64,000 nt of DNA. It comes from Eubacterium maltosivorans (GTDB lineage: Bacteria; Bacillota; Clostridia; Eubacteriales; Eubacteriaceae). The position numbers and the translations under genes are program-made. Each line of letters begins with the position of its first letter. The first letter of the stretch is position 1. Below, piece after piece: positions 48,899-58,977 of this stretch. The DNA lies in NCBI RefSeq assembly GCF_002441855.2, contig NZ_CP029487.1:4018349-4082348 (forward strand), in the 5' to 3' direction. Under the pieces are notes generated by a model that was not told where the DNA came from, did not search any database, and worked only from the letters and a program-made list of their open reading frames with translations.

Positions 48899-51070
48899 AT
48901 GAGTAAAGAAGAAGCAAAGAAAGTTGCTCCAAAGGCGCCCAGAAAAGGGCTGCCAAAGAAGAAAAAGAAAAGAATGGCAACCTGGAAAATCGTCCTGATT
49001 GTACTGGCGGTTTTAATCGTTGCCGGCGTCGTGACAGGCTTTTCAGTCTATGCGGCCAATCGACAGGATATTTCAGATTTTACTTACCAGCAAAAGGAAA
49101 AAACACAGATTTTCTCCTCGGATAACCAGGTTATCGCCGAGATGGCAGCTGAGAACAGGACCTACGTCTCTCTGGATCAGATTCCAAAAGACCTGCAGAA
49201 TGGCCTGATCGCAACAGAGGACTCCCGTTTCTATTCGCACCACGGGGTAGATTATTACGGAATCATGCGTTCACTGGTCTCCAATCTGTTCAGTGGCAAC
49301 AGTACAGGCCAGGGGGCCAGTACCATTACCCAGCAGCTTGCCAGAGTACTCTTTGACCTGGACGTTGCTGAACCCGGCTTTATGGATTCTGTCAACCGTA
49401 AGATGAAAGAAATCTCTATTTCAAGACAGCTGGAGGAAAAATATACCAAGGATCAGATCCTTGAAATGTATCTGAATGAATACTACTTTGGTTCTGCCTC
49501 TTACGGTGTGCAGGCAGCCGCCCAGACCTATTTTGGTAAAAATGTCTCCGACCTGAATCTGGCCGAGTCCGCTATGCTGGCAGGTCTGCCCCAAGCGCCT
49601 TCTGCCTATGCCCCGAACGCCAACTTTGAGGCGGCTAAGAACCGTCAGGCCCAGGTGCTTGCCCGTATGGTAAAAGAGGGCTATATCACCCAGGAACAGG
49701 CCGATCAGGCTTCCGCCACTGAAATCACCATTATGCCCTGGTCTGAAGAACAGACCAACGATGATATTAAAGATGGATATGGTGCGTTTATCAATGCGGC
49801 GCTCCAGGAATACGCCGAGGCCCTTGCCCCGAGTGTCATGAAGCAAAAGGGTGTGGATGAGGACGAAGCCGTCAAGCAGATCCGCGAAAATATCGCCAAC
49901 GGCGGCTACCGCGTCTATACAACCATTAACACCGGCTATCAGGACGCAGCCATTTCCGCCATGGAAAACGGGCTGGACAACGCCGGCTTCAGCCAGGAAA
50001 ACGGCGATACCGGCGCCATTGTCACGGTAGATAAGGACGGCGCAGTACTGGGCTACTATGCAGGAAATACCGAAATCGACATGGCAGACTCAGCGAGACA
50101 GCCTGGCTCCAATATCAAACCGCTTTACTACAGCGGCGCCATTGAAAAGGGTGTGTTCTCACCGTCTTCAACCATTAAGGATGAACCCATCAACATTGGC
50201 GGTTACTCACCGAAAAACTACGGCGGCGGCTACAGCGGTACTGTCACCATTACCCAGGCCCTTGTCAATTCTCTGAATATTCCGGCGGTTAAGGTCTTTA
50301 ATACCTTTGGGATTGAAAATGCCATTGACTGGATGAAAACACTGGGAATCACCACCTTTGTCAATCCTGGCGACCGGGAAGACGGGGCGGATGACTACAA
50401 TCTGGCGACTGCGCTTGGCGGTATGACAAATGGGATCAAGCCTCTTGAAATGGCAGCAGCTTTCAACTGCTTTAACGACGGCGGTGTTTACAACGAGCCT
50501 TACAAGATTGTCAAGGTTGAGCAGACCAACGGCAAGCAGGTCTTTGACAAGAGCCAGCTTGGCCTGACCTCCAGAAAGGTTATGTCTGAAGACACAGCCA
50601 GCTCCATGTGGGGTATTCTGCAGCAGGTTGTTACCAGCGGTACCGGCGGACGTGCGGCCCAGGCCTATCCGACAGCTGGTAAGACAGGGACAACGGACAA
50701 CGAGGAAGATTTATGGTTCACTGGTATGACCGGGAACATTACGACCTCAGTGTGGGTCGGTAACCTTGAACATGAGCCGGTCGGGACAGGGAGTTATATC
50801 CCGGCAGGTATTTACGGCTCTTATGTCCGGTCGCTGATCAACAATGACCTGGTCTCTGAGTTTGCCACGCCGGCCGAATCCCAAGATACAACGCCCATAA
50901 CCACGCCAACCCCGGCAGCCACACCAACCCCGACGCCGGAAGCGACAGCAGCTCCGACAGCGGCACCGACCGTAGTGCCTGAAACAACGCCGGAACCAGA
51001 GCCAGAGCCGAGCTCAACACCATCAACAAGCGTTGACGACACTACCAACAATGAGGAACAGGAAGATTAG
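48899..51070 (+). CDS. Class A penicillin-binding protein (PBP1A-type transglycosylase/transpeptidase)
   Basis: 723 residues. Lys-rich cytoplasmic start, one membrane helix (~30-52). Glycosyltransferase 51 domain has the catalytic Glu in A-T-E-D-S-R-F-Y-S-H-H-G and Q-G-A-S-T-I-T-Q-Q-L. Transpeptidase motifs: S-x-x-K in P-G-S-N-I-K-P, S-L-N, and K-T-G-T-T. A Pro/Thr/Glu-rich tail of about 60 residues closes it. It polymerises and cross-links peptidoglycan. Confidence 0.95.
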   Translation: MSKEEAKKVAPKAPRKGLPKKKKKRMATWKIVLIVLAVLIVAGVVTGFSVYAANRQDISDFTYQQKEKTQIFSSDNQVIAEMAAENRTYVSLDQIPKDLQNGLIATEDSRFYSHHGVDYYGIMRSLVSNLFSGNSTGQGASTITQQLARVLFDLDVAEPGFMDSVNRKMKEISISRQLEEKYTKDQILEMYLNEYYFGSASYGVQAAAQTYFGKNVSDLNLAESAMLAGLPQAPSAYAPNANFEAAKNRQAQVLARMVKEGYITQEQADQASATEITIMPWSEEQTNDDIKDGYGAFINAALQEYAEALAPSVMKQKGVDEDEAVKQIRENIANGGYRVYTTINTGYQDAAISAMENGLDNAGFSQENGDTGAIVTVDKDGAVLGYYAGNTEIDMADSARQPGSNIKPLYYSGAIEKGVFSPSSTIKDEPINIGGYSPKNYGGGYSGTVTITQALVNSLNIPAVKVFNTFGIENAIDWMKTLGITTFVNPGDREDGADDYNLATALGGMTNGIKPLEMAAAFNCFNDGGVYNEPYKIVKVEQTNGKQVFDKSQLGLTSRKVMSEDTASSMWGILQQVVTSGTGGRAAQAYPTAGKTGTTDNEEDLWFTGMTGNITTSVWVGNLEHEPVGTGSYIPAGIYGSYVRSLINNDLVSEFATPAESQDTTPITTPTPAATPTPTPEATAAPTAAPTVVPETTPEPEPEPSSTPSTSVDDTTNNEEQED

Positions 51071-51090
51071 ATAATAATCGAGGGAACAAA

Positions 51091-51453
51091 ATGCTGATCA
51101 AAAATGAAGAACATACCATTGATGATAAGTTTGAAATGCGCGGAGGCAGCGGAACGATCCACATCAAGCATGTTGTGGACCAGGACGTTCTCTGTGACAA
51201 GGGAAGATTATATGCCCAGATTACCGTGGAGCCAGGGTGCTCCATCGGTAGTCACGAGCATGTGAACGAGAAAGAAATATTTTACATCCTGAGCGGTCAG
51301 GCGCAGGTGACGGACAACGGCGTAAAGCGGATGTTAAATCCCGGGGACGTTCTGGTAACAGGACACGAGAGCTCCCACGCAGTTGAAAACACCGGAGATG
51401 AGAATCTTGAGATGATGGCGCTGATCCTTTACGGAGATGAAAAGCATGAATAA
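51091..51453 (+). CDS. Small cupin-domain protein
   Basis: 120 residues. Cupin motif 1 is G-S-H-E-H-V-N-E-K-E-I-F-Y-I-L-S-G and motif 2 G-D-V-L-V-T-G-H-E-S-S-H-A-V-E-N; the His and Glu residues would hold one metal ion. Substrate unknown. It overlaps nth by 8 bases, suggesting coupled translation. Confidence 0.88.
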   Translation: MLIKNEEHTIDDKFEMRGGSGTIHIKHVVDQDVLCDKGRLYAQITVEPGCSIGSHEHVNEKEIFYILSGQAQVTDNGVKRMLNPGDVLVTGHESSHAVENTGDENLEMMALILYGDEKHE

Positions 51454-52087
51454 AGAAAATCGAAAAAAGGTGCTGGAGGAGCTTGAAAAGCTCTACGGCG
51501 GAGAAAAATGCGGGCTGGATTTTACCAGCCCTTTTGAATTGCTGATCGCAACCATGCTGTCTGCCCAGTGTACAGACGTGCGCGTCAATATTGTAACCGG
51601 AGAGCTGTTTAAGGAGTATAATACTCCAGAGGCGCTGCTGACCTTAAATGAAGGGGAGCTCAGGGAAAAAATCAAATCCTGTGGCTTATCCAACACCAAG
51701 GCGAAGAACATTCTGCTGACCTGTCATATGCTCCTCGAAGAGCACAATGGCATCGTGCCCGAAACCATGGAGGAGCTCACAAAGCTTCCGGGTGTCGGCC
51801 GGAAAACCGCCAATGTGGTTATGAGCAACGCTTTTGACGTGCCGGCCATCGCGGTGGATACGCACGTGTTCAGGGTATCCCGGCGTATTGGCCTGGCAAA
51901 AGGGAACAACGTTCTCCAGGTCGAGAAAGAGCTGATGAAGAATATTCCCAGGGACTACTGGTCCCGGGCGCACCACTGGCTGATCTGGCATGGAAGGCGG
52001 CTTTGTACGGCCAGAAACCCCAAGTGTGAGAGCTGCGCGATCAATCCTTACTGTGACGATTATAAAAAGCGAAACAAGAAAAAATAA
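51446..52087 (+). CDS. nth: Endonuclease III (DNA glycosylase/AP lyase)
   Basis: 213 residues counting from the ATG at 51446, 9 bases after GGAG; the ATG at 51437 abuts it. HhH-GPD motif L-P-G-V-G-R-K-T-A-N with catalytic Lys, and D in V-D-T-H-V-F-R-V. A C-terminal [4Fe-4S] loop C-x6-C-x2-C-x5-C is complete. It removes oxidised pyrimidines from DNA. Confidence 0.96.
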   Translation: MNKENRKKVLEELEKLYGGEKCGLDFTSPFELLIATMLSAQCTDVRVNIVTGELFKEYNTPEALLTLNEGELREKIKSCGLSNTKAKNILLTCHMLLEEHNGIVPETMEELTKLPGVGRKTANVVMSNAFDVPAIAVDTHVFRVSRRIGLAKGNNVLQVEKELMKNIPRDYWSRAHHWLIWHGRRLCTARNPKCESCAINPYCDDYKKRNKKK

Positions 52088-52185
52088 AAAATTGTATACA
52101 AAACCCAGATATTCCTTGATATTTTCTCTGGGATATATTAAAATGAGTAAAAGTTTAAATTTATTTTTCACAGGAGGAAGAGAAA

Positions 52186-53352
52186 ATGAAGAGAAAAATC
52201 ATTAGTGCTCTAATGGTTGGTGTTATGTGTGTATCCGTTTTCGCCTTTGCTGGCTGCAGCTCATCCGGAAGCGGAAGCAGTGGAGATACCATTAAAATCG
52301 GTGCTTTAGGTCCTTATACCGGCGATACCGCAATGTACGGTGTGGCAGCTAAAAACGGGATTGAGCTGGCCGCAGAACAGATCAATGAAAACGGCGGCAT
52401 CGACGGCAAAAAGGTCGAAGTCGTTTCTTACGATACCAAGGGTGACTCTACTGAAGCAGTCAACGCATACAATCGTCTGCGTGATCAGGACGGTGTTGTC
52501 GCAATTGTCGGCTCTGTACTGACCGGCGAAAGCATGGCGATTAAGGATTTAGCAAAATCCGACAATATGCCAATCTTAACCCCGACTTCAACCGCAGCAG
52601 ACGTTACCGAAGGCGCTCCAAACAGCTTCCGTGTATGCTATCTGGACGAATATCAGGGCAACGCCGGTGCAAACTTTGCAGTGAGCACTGAAAACGGTGG
52701 CTTAGGCGCTAAAACAGCCGCAATGCTGGTAAACTCAGGCAGTGCTTACTCTCAGGGTCTGGCGGACGCTTTCAAGGCTACCTTTGAAGCTAAGGGCGGC
52801 AAGGTTGTCGGCAGTGAATCCTACGCAGATAAAGACAAAGACTTCAGCGCTCAGCTGACCAAAATCAAAGAGCTGAACCCAGAAGTTGTCTATATTCCAG
52901 ATTATTATAATGTAGCTGGTCCGATCATGCAGAAAGCTAAAGAAATGGGCATTACTTCCAAATTCGTCGGCGGCGACGGCTGGGACAGTGTCCAGGTAGA
53001 CTACGCTGACGCCGCACAGGGCCAGTATTTTGCAAACCACTATGCTGCAGATTCTCCGAAGGAAGCTGTGCAGAACTTTATCAAATCCTACAAAGACAAA
53101 TACAGTGAAGCAGCCAACTCTTTCGCAGCTTTAGGCTACGATGGCATGAACGTTATGGCTGAAGCAATCAAAAATGCCGGCAGCACAGACTCACAGGCGA
53201 TTGTCGACGCACTGCAGAAGATTGATTTTGACGGTGTAACCGGTCATTTCACATTTGACGAAGAAGGTAATCCAAAGGGTAAAGACATTACAATCATTCA
53301 GGTTGATAATGGCGAATTGAAATTTGTGACCACTGTACAGGGTGACAACTAA
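52186..53352 (+). CDS. livJ: Branched-chain amino-acid-type ABC transporter, substrate-binding lipoprotein
   Basis: 388 residues. Signal peptide with lipobox F-A-G-C24, then a Ser/Gly linker. Type I periplasmic-binding fold with I-K-I-G-A-L-G-P-Y-T-G-D-T-A-M-Y-G, N-E-N-G-G-I-D-G-K-K-V, and T-P-T-S-T-A. Substrate is probably Leu/Ile/Val or a related compound; specificity is not read from sequence. It is followed by a hairpin and the permease genes. Confidence 0.9.
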   Translation: MKRKIISALMVGVMCVSVFAFAGCSSSGSGSSGDTIKIGALGPYTGDTAMYGVAAKNGIELAAEQINENGGIDGKKVEVVSYDTKGDSTEAVNAYNRLRDQDGVVAIVGSVLTGESMAIKDLAKSDNMPILTPTSTAADVTEGAPNSFRVCYLDEYQGNAGANFAVSTENGGLGAKTAAMLVNSGSAYSQGLADAFKATFEAKGGKVVGSESYADKDKDFSAQLTKIKELNPEVVYIPDYYNVAGPIMQKAKEMGITSKFVGGDGWDSVQVDYADAAQGQYFANHYAADSPKEAVQNFIKSYKDKYSEAANSFAALGYDGMNVMAEAIKNAGSTDSQAIVDALQKIDFDGVTGHFTFDEEGNPKGKDITIIQVDNGELKFVTTVQGDN

Positions 53353-53379
53353 ATCATAATCACAAATGGATTAAAATAA

Positions 53380-53418
53380 CAGATATAGAAGAGCCTCGGC
53401 TCTTCTATATCTGTTTAT
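53380..53418 (+). terminator. Terminator/attenuator between livJ and livH
   Basis: CAGATATAGAAGAGC (53380-53394) pairs perfectly with GCTCTTCTATATCTG (53399-53413) around CTCG, followed by TTTATAC. It would let the binding protein be made in excess of the membrane parts. Confidence 0.8.
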
Positions 53419-53461
53419 ACAATATGGTGAATTAAAATATTTGAAAGGGAGGTAACTGTTT

Positions 53462-54337
53462 GTGGTCTTTTTGCAGCAGTTCATTAACGGACTGAATTCA
53501 GGCAGTATTTATGCATTGATTGCTATCGGTTATACGTTGGTATACGGTATCCTCAAACTCATCAACTTCGCTCACGGCGAGATCATGATGTTTGGCGCCT
53601 ATTTTGCATTTATTGCCGCAACGACATTGAACTGGCCCTTCTGGGCGGTTATTGCATTTTCAATGATTTTAACCGCAGTGATGGGTGTAGTGATCGAATT
53701 CATCGCCTACCGGCCATTGAGAAACGCGCCGAGATTATCCGCGCTTATCACAGCCATTGGCGTGAGTATGTTTTTACAGAACCTGGCACTTATGATCTTT
53801 GGAGCTGATCCAAAGGTTATGCCGAAGATTTTCCCTCAGGTGGTATTCCATGTGGGAGGTCTGGAAATTAATTCTATTACATTAATTACTATTGGTCTTT
53901 CTGTGCTTTTTATGATCTTATTGGAATTATTTATACAGAAGACGAAACAGGGCCGTGCCATGCGCGCCGTTTCAGAAAATCAGAATGCCGCTATTTTAAT
54001 GGGAATTAATGTGAATAGAACTATTTCACTGACATTTTTAATCGGCTCTGCTCTGGGTGCGTTAGGCGGGATTTTATACAGCACCGCCTACCTGAACATC
54101 GCGCCGACCATGGGGACAATGCCGGGTCTTAAAGCCTTTGTAGCCGCGGTACTCGGCGGTATCGGCAGTGTGCCGGGCGCGATGCTGGGCGGCTTTATCA
54201 TTGGGATGATTGAAACCATGACCAAGGCTTATATCTCCTCAACCTGGGCAGACGCCATTGTGTTTTTAGTACTGATCGTTGTGCTTCTGTTTAAGCCGAC
54301 AGGTATCCTCGGCAAGAATACGAGAGAGAAGGTGTAA
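53462..54337 (+). CDS. livH: Branched-chain amino-acid-type ABC transporter permease LivH
   Basis: 291 residues starting at GTG 53462 after GGAGGTAAC. About eight membrane helices. Family motifs N-G-L-N-S-G-S-I-Y-A-L-I-A-I-G-Y-T-L-V-Y-G, N-F-A-H-G-E-I and R-A-V-S-E-N-Q-N-A-A are clear. It pairs with LivM three bases downstream. Confidence 0.92.
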   Translation: MVFLQQFINGLNSGSIYALIAIGYTLVYGILKLINFAHGEIMMFGAYFAFIAATTLNWPFWAVIAFSMILTAVMGVVIEFIAYRPLRNAPRLSALITAIGVSMFLQNLALMIFGADPKVMPKIFPQVVFHVGGLEINSITLITIGLSVLFMILLELFIQKTKQGRAMRAVSENQNAAILMGINVNRTISLTFLIGSALGALGGILYSTAYLNIAPTMGTMPGLKAFVAAVLGGIGSVPGAMLGGFIIGMIETMTKAYISSTWADAIVFLVLIVVLLFKPTGILGKNTREKV

Positions 54338-54340
54338 GAC

Positions 54341-55348
54341 ATGACAAAGGAACTCAAAAAATCATATATTGTCAACGCAATCTCAATGATCGTAATCTTT
54401 GCAGTGATCTACTCATTGGTGACCTTTAAGATTGTTACAAATTATTTTGGCGGTATTGTCATTCTGACCTGTATCATGATCATTATGGCAACAAGCTTAA
54501 ATATTGTAGCGGGCTTCCTTGGTGAAATGGCCCTTGGCCACGCGGGCTTTATGGCCATTGGGGCCTATACGGCGGCCAGCGTATCCATAGCCATCACTAA
54601 CGGAAATGATTCGCTGCCTGCGCTTCTGGTGCTGATCATTGCATCTCTGGCCGGCGGGGTTGCCGCAGGGCTTGTCGGGATTGTGATCGGGACACCGAGC
54701 TTGCGTCTCCGCGGGGATTACCTCGGAATTGTTACCATCGGTTTTGCTGAAATCATCCGTATTTTCTTTGTAAACTTCCAGCCTACCGGCGGCGCGCAGG
54801 GCCTGAAGGGGATTCCGCGTATTGCGACTCTGGGCTATGTTTACTGGATCATGATCGTTGTTATTTTACTGATCTTTACACTGGGACGCTCCAAGTTCGG
54901 ACGGGCCATCATGTCGATCCGCGAGGATGAGATCGCCTCTGAGGCAGCTGGGATTCCGACCACCAAATATAAGGTTATGGCCTTTACCATCTCCTCGTTC
55001 TTTGCAGGTGTCGGCGGCTCACTGTATGCCCATTATCAGGGCTATCTGGACCCGAATAAATTCCAGTTCATGTTTTCAATTGAAATATTTGTCATTGTCG
55101 TACTTGGCGGTCTGGGCAGTGTAACTGGCTCCATTCTTTCAGCTATTGTGCTGACCGTTCTGCCGGAGCTTCTAAGACAGTTCTCTGAATACCGCCTGCT
55201 GGTCTACTCTCTGGCGCTGGTAATTATGATGATTTTCAGACCGCAGGGTATGCTGGGACGTTACGAGTTCTCACTCACGCGTTTCTTTGAAAATCTGAAA
55301 AACCGTAAGAATACAACAAAGAATTCAGTGGACGGAGGTGACGCGTAA
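54341..55348 (+). CDS. livM: Branched-chain amino-acid-type ABC transporter permease LivM
   Basis: 335 residues, about ten hydrophobic segments. Motifs L-G-H-A-G-F-M-A-I-G-A-Y-T, L-R-G-D-Y-L-G-I-V-T-I-G-F and S-I-R-E-D-E-I-A-S-E-A-A-G-I match LivM. It overlaps livG by one base (TAATG). Confidence 0.93.
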   Translation: MTKELKKSYIVNAISMIVIFAVIYSLVTFKIVTNYFGGIVILTCIMIIMATSLNIVAGFLGEMALGHAGFMAIGAYTAASVSIAITNGNDSLPALLVLIIASLAGGVAAGLVGIVIGTPSLRLRGDYLGIVTIGFAEIIRIFFVNFQPTGGAQGLKGIPRIATLGYVYWIMIVVILLIFTLGRSKFGRAIMSIREDEIASEAAGIPTTKYKVMAFTISSFFAGVGGSLYAHYQGYLDPNKFQFMFSIEIFVIVVLGGLGSVTGSILSAIVLTVLPELLRQFSEYRLLVYSLALVIMMIFRPQGMLGRYEFSLTRFFENLKNRKNTTKNSVDGGDA

Positions 55349-56106
55349 TGCCAATTCTTGAAGCAAAGGATGTAACCATGCGTTTTGGCGGCCTGACCGC
55401 TGTCGATAAGTTCAATCTCACTCTGGGTTCCAATGAGCTGGTAGGCCTGATCGGTCCGAACGGCGCTGGTAAAACCACGATTTTTAACACGCTGACCGGT
55501 GTCTATGTCCCAACAGAAGGGAATGTAAGCATTGAAGGCAAGAGCATTGTGGGCAAATCGCCCCATGAGGTGGTTAAAATGGGTGCGGCGCGTACCTTCC
55601 AGAATATCCGTCTGTTTAAGGATTTAACCGCCATTGAAAATGTCGAAATCGCCTATCATAATTTTGTGAATTACAATCTGGCCCAGGGTCTCTTCCGCAC
55701 CAGAAAGTTCTGGAAGGAAGAGCAGAAGGCCTACGAAGAATGTAAAAAGCTTCTCGAAATTTTTGATATGGGTGAATACGAGCAGACCAAGGCAAAAAAT
55801 CTGCCCTACGGCCAGCAGCGTAAGCTTGAGATCGCAAGGGCTCTCGCGTCAGACCCCAAGGTTCTGATGCTGGATGAACCGGCTGCAGGGATGAACCCCA
55901 ACGAGACCGAAGAGCTGATGGAGACGATCCATTTTATCCGGAACAAGTTTAATATCACTGTTTTATTGATCGAGCATGATATGAAGCTGGTTATGGGGAT
56001 CTGCGAACGGATTGTGGTTGTTGACTACGGCCGTACCATTGCAGAGGGAACACCGGATGAAATTAAGAACAATCCTGATGTAATCCGGGCATATCTCGGA
56101 GATTAG
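55348..56106 (+). CDS. livG: Branched-chain amino-acid-type ABC transporter ATP-binding protein LivG
   Basis: 252 residues. Walker A G-P-N-G-A-G-K-T-T, signature L-P-Y-G-Q-Q-R-K-L-E-I-A-R-A-L, Walker B V-L-M-L-D-E-P-A-A-G-M-N, and H-loop I-E-H-D. Powers LivHM together with LivF. Confidence 0.95.
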   Translation: MPILEAKDVTMRFGGLTAVDKFNLTLGSNELVGLIGPNGAGKTTIFNTLTGVYVPTEGNVSIEGKSIVGKSPHEVVKMGAARTFQNIRLFKDLTAIENVEIAYHNFVNYNLAQGLFRTRKFWKEEQKAYEECKKLLEIFDMGEYEQTKAKNLPYGQQRKLEIARALASDPKVLMLDEPAAGMNPNETEELMETIHFIRNKFNITVLLIEHDMKLVMGICERIVVVDYGRTIAEGTPDEIKNNPDVIRAYLGD

Positions 56107-56116
56107 GAGGGGTTTG

Positions 56117-56821
56117 ATGTTAAAAGTAAAAGATCTTAATGTATATTATGGAAAAATCCATGCCATCAAGGGCATTACCTTTGAGGTGAATGACGGTGAA
56201 ATTGTTACCCTGATCGGCGCCAACGGCGCGGGTAAAACCACGACCCTCCAGACCGTTTCAGGACTTTTGAGGGCCGAAAAGGGGATTATCTCCTTTCAGG
56301 GAGAAGACATCAGCAAGGTAAAACCTTACCAGATCCCGGATCTCGGCATTGCCCATGTGCCAGAAGGACGGCAGGTGTTTGCTGAAATGACCGTGTACGA
56401 GAATCTTGTAATGGGGGCCTTTATCAGAAAAGATAAGCGGGAAATTGCGCAGGATATGGAAATGGTCTTTAACTATTTTCCGCGCCTGAAGGAGCGGTCC
56501 AAGCAGATCGCTGGCACCCTGAGCGGCGGCGAGCAGCAGATGCTGGCCATAGGACGTGCGCTGATGACCAGGCCGAAGCTTCTGCTTCTGGATGAGCCAT
56601 CCATGGGCCTTGCGCCGATTCTGGTCGATGAGATTTTCAGTATGATTCAGACCATCAACGGTGCCGGAACCACCATTCTGCTGGTCGAACAGAACGCCAA
56701 CAAAGCCCTGCGGATCGCAAACCGCGGCTACGTGCTGGAAACCGGCAAAATCAAGCTGCACGGCACGTCAGAGGAACTGCTTACCAATGATGAGGTGCGT
56801 ACAGCTTATCTGGGAGGCTGA
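56117..56821 (+). CDS. livF: Branched-chain amino-acid-type ABC transporter ATP-binding protein LivF
   Basis: 234 residues starting at ATG 56117 after AGGAGGGG. Walker A G-A-N-G-A-G-K-T-T, signature L-S-G-G-E-Q-Q-M-L-A-I-G-R-A-L, Walker B L-L-L-L-D-E-P-S-M-G-L, and H replaced by Q in L-L-V-E-Q-N, a LivF trait. Last gene of the transporter operon. Confidence 0.95.
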   Translation: MLKVKDLNVYYGKIHAIKGITFEVNDGEIVTLIGANGAGKTTTLQTVSGLLRAEKGIISFQGEDISKVKPYQIPDLGIAHVPEGRQVFAEMTVYENLVMGAFIRKDKREIAQDMEMVFNYFPRLKERSKQIAGTLSGGEQQMLAIGRALMTRPKLLLLDEPSMGLAPILVDEIFSMIQTINGAGTTILLVEQNANKALRIANRGYVLETGKIKLHGTSEELLTNDEVRTAYLGG

Positions 56822-56853
56822 TACAGCCTGAATAAAATAGTAATTCACCATAG

Positions 56854-56885
56854 AACCCCGGGATTTCCTGATCCCGGGTTTTTAT
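56854..56885 (+). terminator. Terminator after livF
   Basis: CCCGGGAT (56857-56864) pairs with ATCCCGGG (56871-56878), followed by TTTTTAT. Confidence 0.92.
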
Positions 56886-57078
56886 ATGACAGGCAAAACC
56901 GGTAACTTGGACCTGATTTTTTGCAATTCGGCCCTAAATTTTTGAAGTTTACCTTAAAAATGAGCTGCAAAGCCGAAAATTTTTAAAACAAAGTGTTTCT
57001 ACGCTTGATATGGCATAATTCCTATGTTATACTTAGGAAATTGAGAATGTTTATAATTAGAGCTATGTGGAGGATAAT

Positions 57079-58365
57079 ATGAGCGCAAAAGAATTAAGTA
57101 ATGAAAAAAATATAGTATCAGTTGAGATTACAGTATCAGCTGAAGACTTTCAAAAAGCAATTAAACAGTCTTACAACAAAAATAAAAAACATTTTACAAT
57201 TCAGGGCTTCAGAAAGGGCAAAGCGCCCAGAAAACTCATTGAAGCGCATTATGGTAAAGGTGTGTTCTATGAAGACGCCATTGATTTCGCGTTCCCGGGC
57301 GCTTACAAAGATGCTTTGGAAGAATTGAAAATTGAGCCTGTAACCCGTCCGGAATTACAGGAAGTAAAAGAAGCCAGCGAAGACGGTGCGGTATTTATTG
57401 TAAATATTGGCCTGAAACCAGCTGCGACTCTCGGCGAATACAAGGGTGCAGAAATTGAGTCTCTTGAAGCGGTTATTACCGATGAAGACATCGACGCGGA
57501 AATCACCCGTATGGCGGGTATGAACGCGCGTATTATCACTGACGAAAACGCTGAAGCCAAAAAAGGCGATACAGTGATCATTGATTTCGTGGGAAGCATT
57601 GATGGTGTGCCTTTTGACGGCGGCGCAGGCAGAGACTATACACTGGAGCTTGGCAGCAACGTCTTTGTCCCGGGCTTTGAGGACCAGCTTGTAGGTGCAA
57701 AAGCCGGCGAAGAAATTGATGTAAAGGTCACTTTCCCGGAAGATTACCATCAGGAAGATGTTGCCGGTAAGGATGCTGTATTCAAGACAACCATTAAAGA
57801 AGTACAGGTTAAGGAACTGCCGGAAATCGACGACGAATTTGCGAAAGACGTCAGTGAATTTGATACCCTTGACGAGCTGAAAGTCAGCGTTGCTGAAAAA
57901 TTAAAAGAACAGAAAACAACTGAACTGCGCAGAAGCGCGGAAAACAAGGTCATTGACTTTGCGGTTCAGAATGCAGAAATCGAAATTCCTTATCTGATGG
58001 TAGAAGAAGAGCTGGATCGTACCCTGGATACCTATGACCGCCAGTTAAGCAGCCAAGGCCTGAGCCTGAATGACTATTTGGGCTACATGGGTTCAAATGT
58101 CGAACAGTTCAGAGAAGGAATGAAAGCAGATGTTGAGCGCAATATTAAAGCAGATTTTGTTTTAACCGAAATTGCCGAAACTGAAAAGCTGGAACCAACA
58201 GAAGAAGAACTGGAAGAAGAAATCAAAAGATATGCCGCATCCATGCAGCAGGATTTTGAAGAATTTAAAAAGACAGTGAACGAAACGATGGAAAGCTATA
58301 TGAAGACTGATATCAAACGCAGAAAAGCCATCGATTTCTTAGTCGACGCCGCTCAGGTTAAATAA
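57079..58365 (+). CDS. tig: Trigger factor (ribosome-associated chaperone and prolyl isomerase)
   Basis: 428 residues counting from the ATG at 57079, after GTGGAGG. Ribosome-binding signature G-F-R-K-G-K-A-P-R at ~41-49. FKBP-type isomerase domain ~155-235 with [14 protein letters not shown] and [11 protein letters not shown]-terminal helical arms follow. It precedes clpP and clpX, as in many Firmicutes. Confidence 0.96.
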   Translation: MSAKELSNEKNIVSVEITVSAEDFQKAIKQSYNKNKKHFTIQGFRKGKAPRKLIEAHYGKGVFYEDAIDFAFPGAYKDALEELKIEPVTRPELQEVKEASEDGAVFIVNIGLKPAATLGEYKGAEIESLEAVITDEDIDAEITRMAGMNARIITDENAEAKKGDTVIIDFVGSIDGVPFDGGAGRDYTLELGSNVFVPGFEDQLVGAKAGEEIDVKVTFPEDYHQEDVAGKDAVFKTTIKEVQVKELPEIDDEFAKDVSEFDTLDELKVSVAEKLKEQKTTELRRSAENKVIDFAVQNAEIEIPYLMVEEELDRTLDTYDRQLSSQGLSLNDYLGYMGSNVEQFREGMKADVERNIKADFVLTEIAETEKLEPTEEELEEEIKRYAASMQQDFEEFKKTVNETMESYMKTDIKRRKAIDFLVDAAQVK

Positions 58366-58378
58366 TAGGGGTATAACA

Positions 58379-58966
58379 ATGAATATGAATCTTGTCCCTA
58401 TGGTTATTGAACAGACGGGACGGGGGGAACGTTCTTTTGACATTTATTCACGTTTGCTGAAAGAGCGGATTATTTTCCTTGACGGGGAAATAAATGATAC
58501 AACATCCAGTCTGATCGTAGCACAGTTAATCTTTTTAGAAGCGGATAATCCAGACAAAGATATTGAAATGTATATTAACAGTCCGGGTGGGTCAATTACC
58601 TCCGGGTTTGCCATTTACGATACCATGAATTTTATCAAATGTGATGTCTCCACCATGTGTGTCGGCATGGCGGCATCCATGGGTGCCTTTTTGCTGACAG
58701 CCGGTGCCAAGGGTAAGCGCAAGGCGCTTCCGAACAGTGAGATTATGATTCACCAGCCTCTGGGCGGTGCCCAGGGCCAGAGTGTCGATGTGGAAATATA
58801 TGCCAAACGTTTGATTAAAACGCGTGAAAAGCTCAATGAAATCCTCAGTGAAAAAACAGGACAGCCCATTGACGTTATCGCAAGGGATACGGACCGCGAC
58901 AATTTTATGTCTGCTGAGGAAGCGTTAGAATATGGCCTGATTGATCAAATCGTCAGTTCCAGATAA
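58379..58966 (+). CDS. clpP: ATP-dependent Clp protease proteolytic subunit
   Basis: 195 residues, canonical. Catalytic Ser in G-M-A-A-S-M-G-A, His in I-M-I-H-Q-P-L-G, Asp in the D-R-D-N-F-M region. It forms the double-ring peptidase used by ClpX, whose gene starts 11 bases later. Confidence 0.98.
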   Translation: MNMNLVPMVIEQTGRGERSFDIYSRLLKERIIFLDGEINDTTSSLIVAQLIFLEADNPDKDIEMYINSPGGSITSGFAIYDTMNFIKCDVSTMCVGMAASMGAFLLTAGAKGKRKALPNSEIMIHQPLGGAQGQSVDVEIYAKRLIKTREKLNEILSEKTGQPIDVIARDTDRDNFMSAEEALEYGLIDQIVSSR

Positions 58967-58977
58967 GAGGAATTAAT